From contig JAFSBP010000355.1 in the NCBI GenBank assembly GCA_017437205.1, positions 1 through 8,591 on the forward strand: a DNA stretch of 8,591 bases. Direction: 5' to 3'. This document shows positions 1 to 6,400 of the stretch, one piece after another. Source of the stretch: Lachnospiraceae bacterium (GTDB lineage Bacteria; Bacillota; Clostridia; Lachnospirales; Lachnospiraceae). Numbering within the stretch: position 1 is the first letter of the stretch; each line of letters starts with the position of its first letter. Made by a program: the position numbers and the translations under genes. Under the pieces are notes generated by a model. The model was not told the DNA's origin. It did no database searches and was given only the letters and a program-made list of their open reading frames with translations.

Positions 1-243
1 CATACAAGGTACTAATTGCATATTGTGCTCTTTTGCAATCTTATCCAATCGCCTTACCGCGTCAGGCGTCAAACTGTCCGGCATTGCAATTTCTGGATGT
101 GAAGAAAAATGAAAGCGATACTCTATGTTCAATATCAGCATGTTGTATCCGTAATCTGCTAGCCTAACAATCAAATTCTCATAAAATTCTTCTCTTCCTC
201 CTTGGTCACGTCCAACGTCATAAAGCACTGCTTTGATATGCAT
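1..243 (-). CDS. GH20-like glycoside hydrolase (beta-N-acetylhexosaminidase-like), 3' part outside window
   Basis: The first 81 codons of a gene that runs off the left edge; no stop codon is reached. The ATG at 243-241 follows a strong ribosome binding site, GGGAGGAG, five bases upstream. The protein begins MHIKAVLYDVGRDQGGREEF and has no signal peptide, so it is probably cytoplasmic. The segment RLADYGYNMLILNIEYRFHF (about residues 28-47), then LTPDAVRRLDKIAKEHNMQLVPCM, matches the way the first strands of a GH20-type TIM barrel are laid out: an initial beta strand, a helix, 'N-L-I-E', and then 'L-D-x-I-A-x-x-x-x-M-x-L-V-P'. The catalytic Asp-Glu pair of GH20 would lie beyond the window, so activity cannot be judged. 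It starts 24 bp after the U32-like gene and is the last gene seen in the operon. GH20 enzymes release terminal GlcNAc or GalNAc, which would suit a fucosylated host glycan, but another TIM-barrel glycosidase family is possible. Confidence 0.6.
   Translation of the reverse strand, partial: MHIKAVLYDVGRDQGGREEFYENLIVRLADYGYNMLILNIEYRFHFSSHPEIAMPDSLTPDAVRRLDKIAKEHNMQLVPCM
49..56 (-). promoter_or_regulatory. Ribosome binding site of the GH20-like gene
   Basis: On the minus strand this reads GGGAGGAG, a near-perfect anti-16S match. In window coordinates the core is at 249-256, five bases before the ATG at 243-241; see the separate entry at those coordinates. This entry is superseded by that one. 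Confidence 0.02.
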
Positions 244-248
244 AAATT

Positions 249-256
249 CTCCTCCC
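249..256 (-). promoter_or_regulatory. Ribosome binding site of the GH20-like gene
   Basis: The minus strand reads GGGAGGAG followed by the spacer AATTT and ATG. It lies wholly in the 24-bp gap after the preceding stop codon and fixes the start of the partial gene at 243. Confidence 0.8.
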
Positions 257-267
257 ATCCTTTGCTC

Positions 268-1290
268 TTATCCTTCAGTTATTACTTTTCCGAGCACAGA
301 CTTACAATAATTGCATTGCTCACAGTTCTTGTTACAACTACTGGTCTTCTCGAACCAATCTTTCGGAAACTTGTCATTATCCAAAACAAACGGCGCAAAC
401 GCAGGTCCAAATCCAGGTTCCAACAGATCCAGCAAATTACCTCTAAATTCCGCTTTTGCATATGCATCAATGACCATTCTGGGAAGCGTATGCATTCTCG
501 TAGCCAGTTTCATCATCGAAACATAGGGTTCATAATGATACACATCCTCCGGGCGTATCCATGTGTTTTGCAAAACAGATGCCCAATTCTTTCCATCTTT
601 AATATAATTCCAACATGCATAAGGAAGGAATCCCTTGATGTTCCGGTTCTTCATCACGTCCTCATTGTGGGCAACCAAGTTATCATGGAATGTCTGGAAC
701 GAACACTCCCTCATGCAGCCACTGTTTGCTAATATATACAATCCTTTACCATTCGTATCTGCCCAGCTCTTCAGCTCCTTGATACGATCAAAATCCCGAT
801 TGAAATCTCGGCAAATATAGAAAGAATCAAACAAATGCTTTGCATACTCCATTCCTTTCACCGTGCCAATTCTCATATTGACCGATGCTCTAACCTCCAT
901 GTTGGGAAAGTGATTCTTTACCATATAGGCAATGGCAGGCGAAGCAGTTGTCACCACATCCACCTCACAGCCTTCGCTTTCCAAATATTCCAGAACAGAA
1001 AGGATTTTATTCGACAAGTTTTCACTCATGCTATCGGCACCATAGCAATTTCCGTTAAGAAGCAAATCCAGTTTGATTCCCATCTCCTTTATCGCCCTCA
1101 GTTCTGATACCAGGATGCTCTGAGCGCTCCAGTCGATATAACCACCATTGTTTGTTAAAGATCCGCGCCCTGACGGAATATCAATCCACGGGAAATAAAC
1201 CTCTGCTATCCTTTCCTTATAACTCTTCACAATAGAGAGAAACGTCTCTTCATCTCTTTCACGGAGCTGATAACCTACAGAAAACTTCAT
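268..1290 (-). CDS. Peptidase U32-like TIM-barrel protein with probable Fe-S cysteines
   Basis: A 340-residue protein starting MKFSVGYQLRERDEE at the ATG of 1290-1288, with AAAGGA seven bases upstream. The frame is open nine codons further, to a TTG at 1317, but that TTG lies inside a hairpin arm and has no ribosome binding site. The middle, VRASVNMRIGTVKGMEYAKH (about residues 133-152), then ILANSGCMRECSFQTFHDNL (186-205), follows the peptidase U32 pattern, in which a Cys-rich loop closes the barrel. Cys192, Cys196 and Cys226, perhaps with Cys82, are candidate cluster ligands. The C-terminal motif CNKNCEQCNYC adds Cys319, 323, 326 and 329, enough for a second cluster. Characterised U32 relatives (UbiU/UbiV, RlhA, TrhP) act in oxygen-independent hydroxylation of ubiquinone precursors or of RNA; proteolysis is doubtful for most members. 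Its place between an Fe-S reductase-like gene and glycosidases suggests a redox role with the former, but the substrate is unknown. Confidence 0.75.
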   Translation of the reverse strand: MKFSVGYQLRERDEETFLSIVKSYKERIAEVYFPWIDIPSGRGSLTNNGGYIDWSAQSILVSELRAIKEMGIKLDLLLNGNCYGADSMSENLSNKILSVLEYLESEGCEVDVVTTASPAIAYMVKNHFPNMEVRASVNMRIGTVKGMEYAKHLFDSFYICRDFNRDFDRIKELKSWADTNGKGLYILANSGCMRECSFQTFHDNLVAHNEDVMKNRNIKGFLPYACWNYIKDGKNWASVLQNTWIRPEDVYHYEPYVSMMKLATRMHTLPRMVIDAYAKAEFRGNLLDLLEPGFGPAFAPFVLDNDKFPKDWFEKTSSCNKNCEQCNYCKSVLGKVITEG

Positions 1291-1297
1291 CTCTTGA

Positions 1298-1304
1298 TCC
1301 TTTC
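1298..1304 (-). promoter_or_regulatory. Ribosome binding site that sets the U32-like start
   Basis: The minus strand reads GAAAGGA, seven bases before the ATG at 1290. This favours 1290 over the TTG at 1317, which sits in the hairpin arm with no comparable site. Confidence 0.75.
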
Positions 1305-1312
1305 TTCTATCC

Positions 1313-1359
1313 GGCAATGATTAGGGAACACCTTTTATTGCGTTTCCCTAATCATTGCC
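1313..1359. repeat. Perfect 16-bp inverted repeat (intercistronic hairpin)
   Basis: The arms are 1313-1328 (GGCAATGATTAGGGAA) and 1344-1359 (its exact reverse complement), with a 15-base loop between them. The element lies between the stop of the Fe-S reductase-like gene (1368) and the ribosome binding site of the U32-like gene (1298-1304), in the largest gap of the window. In the direction of transcription the 3' arm is followed by GGATAGAAGAAAGG, with no U-tract, so it does not look like a simple intrinsic terminator. An RNA stem of this length could protect the upstream mRNA from 3'-to-5' decay, serve as a processing site, or lower expression of the two distal genes. It might also be a short dispersed palindromic element. 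Confidence 0.85.
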
Positions 1360-1367
1360 TACCTAAG

Positions 1368-2456
1368 TTAATCTGCCATCTTATCGTGATGTTCACTCAA
1401 AGAAAGTTCCTTGCGAACGCTTCCTTTTTCTTCGGGCTTAACATCCTTTTTACTCGTATGTGCACCCAGTTCGCTCACACTGGTATTTGTAAACTCTACC
1501 GGCTCATAGTCAGACCAGTCTACACTCCAGAGTTTCTTTCTACGGAAAGGCTGGTGGAACTTATTGGTCATTACGCCTCTCTTTTCCAAGCTGATCATGC
1601 AGGCTCTGGTACATCCCATCGCTCCGCATACCGCCTGTCCGGTATTGTACAGGTTTGCCGGCTTATTGTAGAACGGGCTGTGAGGTGCCGGTTTGATATC
1701 ATCTCTGTCACCAAAATAAGTTCCTCGCTCTCCGTCCTTGCAAATCTCGCCGCCTCTGAATGCGATATCACAAGCATCACAATCCAACTCGCCATATTCG
1801 ATTTCATGGCCTGCCAAATTTACTTTCACAACTTTTTCTGCACTGATGGCATTGCCGGGACAATTTCTCACACAAGCCATACATTTGTTACAGAGCTTCG
1901 GTCCGTCATAGATGGGATCCGGCTCAAATTCTGCTTCCGTCAGTACCACGCCAATTCTAAGTCTCGGACCATACTCAGGTGTAAGCAGCATCTTACTGTA
2001 GCCAATCTCTCCAAGACCGGCTAAAAAAGCACAGAAACGCAGATGAAGCATGATATCCGGCTGGGGCTTGCCTTCTTCCACCGGACGTGAATAGTTCTGT
2101 CTCAAATTTCCGCGATTATCAATTCCTCGCCAGTCACTCTGATGTCCCAGCGGAATCGCCTCATAGCCTTCATCCTCAATGGCCCTACACAGATTAATTA
2201 CGGTCATCGGGATATAAGTATAAGTCAGACCGCCATAGCCCATTGCTGAATAGTTACTGAAGAATGTACCTTCCTCAATACCTCGCAGAGATCCTCTCAT
2301 TACACGGAATCCCATTACGATCATCGACTTTGCTTCGGGCATAATAAAGCGGGGATCCATCTGCGCCGGTGTTCCCTCGAACCGATCCATGGACGCAATA
2401 CCCACAAGGTCTGCTCCAAAGCTTTTAGCCAATTGTTTTACCTGTTCTGTTGTCAT
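1368..2456 (-). CDS. QueG/reductive-dehalogenase-like protein with two Fe-S clusters
   Basis: A 362-residue protein starting MTTEQVKQLAKSFGADLVGI at 2456, where AAGGGAG lies five bases upstream. An ATG at 2471 would add five residues but lacks a good site. The N-terminal part, with FGADLVGIASMDRF and later PEAKSMIVMGFRVM, is the substrate or cobamide-binding type fold seen in epoxyqueuosine reductase and reductive dehalogenases. FCAFLAGLGEIGYSKMLLTP (about residues 142-161), followed by GPRLRIGVVLTE, is the conserved core of that group. Cys189, 192, 195 and 199 form a ferredoxin motif, CNKCMACVRNCP. Further cysteines, 226, 229 and 239, then 277, 282 and 286 in VCGAMGCTRAC, probably hold the second cluster. 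The C-terminus beyond about residue 320 is charged and looks disordered. There is no Tat signal peptide, which argues against a respiratory dehalogenase and for a cytoplasmic reductase. It is too divergent to call QueG. It starts 20 bp after the GH29 gene, so co-transcription is likely; the substrate is unknown. Confidence 0.75.
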   Translation of the reverse strand: MTTEQVKQLAKSFGADLVGIASMDRFEGTPAQMDPRFIMPEAKSMIVMGFRVMRGSLRGIEEGTFFSNYSAMGYGGLTYTYIPMTVINLCRAIEDEGYEAIPLGHQSDWRGIDNRGNLRQNYSRPVEEGKPQPDIMLHLRFCAFLAGLGEIGYSKMLLTPEYGPRLRIGVVLTEAEFEPDPIYDGPKLCNKCMACVRNCPGNAISAEKVVKVNLAGHEIEYGELDCDACDIAFRGGEICKDGERGTYFGDRDDIKPAPHSPFYNKPANLYNTGQAVCGAMGCTRACMISLEKRGVMTNKFHQPFRRKKLWSVDWSDYEPVEFTNTSVSELGAHTSKKDVKPEEKGSVRKELSLSEHHDKMAD

Positions 2457-2461
2457 AAAAT

Positions 2462-2468
2462 CTCCCTT
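2462..2468 (-). promoter_or_regulatory. Ribosome binding site that sets the Fe-S reductase-like start
   Basis: The minus strand reads AAGGGAG, then ATTTT and the ATG at 2456. It overlaps the first codons of the longer reading from 2471, which makes the longer start unlikely. Confidence 0.75.
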
Positions 2469-2476
2469 CATCTCAA

Positions 2477-3433
2477 TTAAGTATTTTCCATATGTTTTAC
2501 TTTTCGCAGAATACCCACAGTAGCTGCAGGTATTCTGCCAAGTCCATCTGGTCCAACATTTAGTAAATAATTAATATTTCGCTCATTTAAATAGCGCTTT
2601 GTCTTAAAAAGCTTTTCCGGACTTTTCCAGTTCTGATCAAAACCTTTATATCCCCAACTGTCATTTGTCGTCGCAGGACATTCCCAAAGTCCTGTTTTAT
2701 GGTCATCCGGAATTTGATTATCACCACACGATGTGTAATCTCCCAGACCGTTTCCGATTCGAGAATTTACAAGGCAATTGGGCTGATACCGCTTTACGAG
2801 ATCATAAAGTAATCTACTCTGCTCAGCGTTTATCGTGCGAGGCATATCAAACCAAATAAGGCTTAACTCTCCGTATCCGGTCAAAAGCTCCGTTACCTGC
2901 GGTAAAATTTTTTTCTCAAAGCAAATAGAATAGTCCTGCTTTCCATTGACAGGAAAGTCTATTTCATTGCTACTGTAACTGCCGTCACGCGCCCACAGTT
3001 GGAGATAGCCACCGCCATGTTCTTCATGCCAATCAAGATCCTGTGAATAGTAAAGCCCTAATCGCATACCATGCCTTTCGCATGCAATGGCAATCTCCTT
3101 TATGATATCGCGCTTAAACGGGGTGGCTTCTACTACATTAAACGAATCAACTTTCGAATGAAATAGTGCAAAACCATCATGATGCTTTGAGGTTACCACA
3201 ATATATTTCATGCCACATTCTTTGGCAAATATAACCCACTCTTCGGCATCAAAGAACACCGGATTAAATGCTTTAGTAAGCTTCTCGTACTCTGAAATCG
3301 GTATACGACAGTTACGCATTATCCATTCGCCTTCCCACGGAGTGCGTTCACCATTCCACTCTCCGGCTAATAGACTGTACAGCCCCCAATGCACCATCAT
3401 CCCATAGCCGGCTTCTCTAAACCATTTAGTCAA
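2477..3433 (-). CDS. GH29 alpha-L-fucosidase, compact catalytic domain only
   Basis: A 318-residue retaining exo-fucosidase that should release alpha-linked L-fucose from glycans. GH29 landmarks appear in order: WFREAGYGMMVHWGLYS (residues 4-20), SKHHDGFALFHSKVDSFNV (82-100), LIWFDMP (192-198), LVNSRIGNGLGDY (221-233), WECPATTNDSWGY (250-262) and LLNVGPDGLGRIP (290-302). Asp196 sits where the GH29 nucleophile is found. Glu251 is a candidate general acid/base, but that residue varies between GH29 subfamilies. The protein ends just after the barrel; the C-terminal beta-sandwich of most 430-500-residue relatives is absent. There is no signal peptide, so it should act in the cytoplasm on imported oligosaccharides. 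The start is TTG (3433-3431): the first in-frame ATG (residue 12) would remove the first barrel strand. AAAGGA lies 11 bases upstream, inside the preceding gene. That gene's TAA is only one codon away and in the same frame, so translation is probably coupled. Confidence 0.88.
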   Translation of the reverse strand: MTKWFREAGYGMMVHWGLYSLLAGEWNGERTPWEGEWIMRNCRIPISEYEKLTKAFNPVFFDAEEWVIFAKECGMKYIVVTSKHHDGFALFHSKVDSFNVVEATPFKRDIIKEIAIACERHGMRLGLYYSQDLDWHEEHGGGYLQLWARDGSYSSNEIDFPVNGKQDYSICFEKKILPQVTELLTGYGELSLIWFDMPRTINAEQSRLLYDLVKRYQPNCLVNSRIGNGLGDYTSCGDNQIPDDHKTGLWECPATTNDSWGYKGFDQNWKSPEKLFKTKRYLNERNINYLLNVGPDGLGRIPAATVGILRKVKHMENT

Positions 3434-3436
3434 GGT

Positions 3437-6400
3437 TTAATTGTTCCTTTCTTTCCCTTTGATCTCTACAAAAACCATCATAACAAGCATCGAAACCATT
3501 GCCGTCATACTCCATAAAAACATATGACTGTTATCTCCCGTAGGAACAGAATCAGAATCGTCGTCCGTTTCTTCATTAATCATTTCCGCAAATTTGTCAG
3601 TTTCAGCTGATTCTATTGATTCGGTCGATTCAGTTGATTCAGTTGATTCGGTCGATTCAGTTGATTCGGTTGATTCAGTTGATTCGGTTGATTCAGTTGA
3701 TTCAGTCGATTCAGTTGATTCAGTTGATTCAGTTGATTCAGTTGATTCGGTCGATTCAGTTGATTCAGTTGATTCAGTTGATTCGGTCGATTCGGTCGAT
3801 TCAGTTGATTCAGTTGATTCGGTCGATTCAGTTGATTCGGTTGATTCAGTTGATTCGGTTGATTCAGTTGATTCAGTCGATTCGGTCGATTCGGTCGATT
3901 CCTCATCTTCGCCTTCGCTCATGTCACTCTTCATCAAGTAAGCGTTCTGTCCGTTAGTAGGATTTACTACCACTCCAAAACCAGTAACGCCGTAAATCGG
4001 AGTCCCGACAATTTCGTTGTCTGTTTTGGTATCCAGACAAGTCGCCATATCAAAGATAACTGTATCATTGATCTTGAAATGGATTCCTACCGAACCATCC
4101 ACATAATTAACCGCGCCAATCTCGATATCATTGTACTCGCCAATCTTAAAAACAGTCGAATCTATCGGTACATTTATCTGTGCGACTTTTCCACCATCTG
4201 CCGAATACTTCTGAAGTTCAACCTGTGTCGGATTAATGCAAATGAAATATCCATCGGTACCACTGGTAATAAATTTAGAATTCGTTGCCTGAGCAATCGC
4301 GAAACCATTCCATGCGCTGAACTGATCCAGCTTATATTGGAAACATAAAATGTCTCGGCTTCCCAAACCGTTCCTATACACTGCTTCCGAACGTTTTGAT
4401 CCGGTTATTACTAACTGTAGCACATCTCCCTGAACCTGTGCATTTACTTTTTGGCTTGAAGGATCTGACCAATCTGTCGCATTAATCTCTTCAAACGTAA
4501 TGTACTGAATCTTTCGGTTTACTCTTGCCTCTTTAACACTATTCTTCAGTTCCATGCATGCTGCATTTACAACCGTCTGGTCCTGTCTCTCTCCGGCAGC
4601 TACGACAGCCATTGCCTTATTAATTGCCGATTGCAGTGTTTCCTTGCTTCCTTCGTTATAAAGTCCGCCCTCTTGAATCTCCTTCATCTCTGCAATAAAG
4701 GCTTCTGCCTCTGCAATTGCTGCATTCAATTCATCCAGATCGGCCTTGTTATACTCAAAGTATTTGTCCTCCGTCATGGTTGTAAACGAAAATACAGTAC
4801 TGCTTACAGGAGTGGTGTCCCTGGATTCTGCTGTACTATTAGCAACAACCTTCCAGTAATAGGTGCCATCAAAGGTAAAATACTGATCTCTCCCAAAATA
4901 TACATAGGTATCTTCTGAAGTGATTTCCTTTACATTCTCTGTTAACTCTGCATTTGTCGCAATAGTGATATGATATGTATCTGCTCCGCCTGCCAACGTC
5001 CATTTAAGCAGTACATTATACGGATCCACCTCATCATAGCCGTTAGATGGTGCATATGGCGTAAACGCATGAATACTATCCTTTTGAACAGTAACAAGTC
5101 CGATTCTACTCATATCAACCTTCTGATAATTGAATCCCAAGTCAACACTGCTCTTCAATGCAAAATTGTGGTTTGCCGCATCGACAAACGGATCTTCCTG
5201 CAGGACAGCATTATCTACAATCACATGTTCTCTACCGTCAAGCTGTATGCCCTCAAAATAGACCAATATGTTGTTTTTCGCATAGTTTCCCTCTGCGGTG
5301 AAGAGTCCAAGGCCTGTATCTGTGCTTCCTCCAGCCGCCTCGACAGCCGCCTTAACATTCTCCCAAAGTTCAGCATAGCTGGGATATCTTTGCTTAAATT
5401 CTGCTTTTTCACCCTCACTCATAGCAAGCCAAAACTCGTAGCAATCTCTCCAACCGGAAGACCTCTCCCATCGATCTGCTATGGTGCAATCAGCCATTTT
5501 CTCGTTACACCAAATCGGTGTAGTACGTCTGCCTTCCCTTGAGCTCATTACAATATTGTTTAACACAACATTGTCACTGCCAAAATGCATAAAGATACCA
5601 TCCTGAACGTTCTTCATGATGTTTCCATATACAAACTGTCCTCTGGTTCCCTCATCAAGATAAATGCTGGTAGGATTCTCTTGTTTACTATGACGGGCAG
5701 TGTCATGTATGTAATTGTAACGAATATGATTGCCGGTGCCACCGCTGGCAACATAAATTGAACCATAATCATATGCTCCATTCGGCCCGCCTACAATCTC
5801 ATTATATTCAACAATACATTCACTGGCATTAGAAAGATATACACTTACCGCAAAAGTACCTTGAATTAGGTTATGAGAAATTACATTCTGTATTCCGTAC
5901 ATGTAAATTCCTGAATTAGAGGAACCAATCATGCCGGTACTATGGATATAACAGTTTTGCACAAAATTATGTGCCGGATCAGAATAATTATATTCGATCT
6001 CGGAAGTTCCCATATTAACCGGTCTACCGTTTGTTTCGCTGATTTCCGAATAAATAATACCGCTGTTCTTTCCCTCAATATTAATTCCGGTTTCCACATG
6101 GCGAATCACACAATTTTGAACTAACGTGTTGGTACAGTCAGCCATGTAGATTCCATATCCACTACCATTTTCAATTGTCAGACCATTTAACACGATATTT
6201 TCAGTACCGCTTAATCGAATTAAGTCATTGCCTGTTGATGTAAATGAAACAACAGCACTACTCATGTCAGCAATAGGATACAGATAAAGTTTTCCGGTGG
6301 TGAAGTCAACGTAATACTCGCCCGGTACTGTCAACTCCTCTAAAACATTGTAATAATAATGGTTATGATTTTCACCAGTGGCAGCAAATCTGCTATCACT

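Noticed and set aside
49..56. The low-confidence ribosome binding site entry at these coordinates.
   Set aside because: It was a coordinate slip; the real site is at 249-256, and the entry at 49-56 should be ignored.
202..732. A 176-residue plus-strand reading frame.
   Set aside because: It lies antisense to the U32-like gene, which has clear family motifs; the plus-strand product is low in recognisable structure.
1313..1359. Rho-independent terminator for the Fe-S reductase-like gene.
   Set aside because: The stem is long but AT-rich, and the following minus-strand sequence is GGATAGAAGAAAGG rather than a U-tract.
3618..3898. CRISPR array.
   Set aside because: The units are 9 bp, directly adjacent and translated in frame; there are no spacers.
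3594..3957. Long plus-strand open frames across the STE array (Asp-Ser-Val and Ile-Gln-Leu repeats) and a shifted minus-strand frame (3613-3906).
   Set aside because: A 9-bp tandem repeat without stop codons keeps several frames open automatically; these have no ribosome binding site or non-repeat content of their own.
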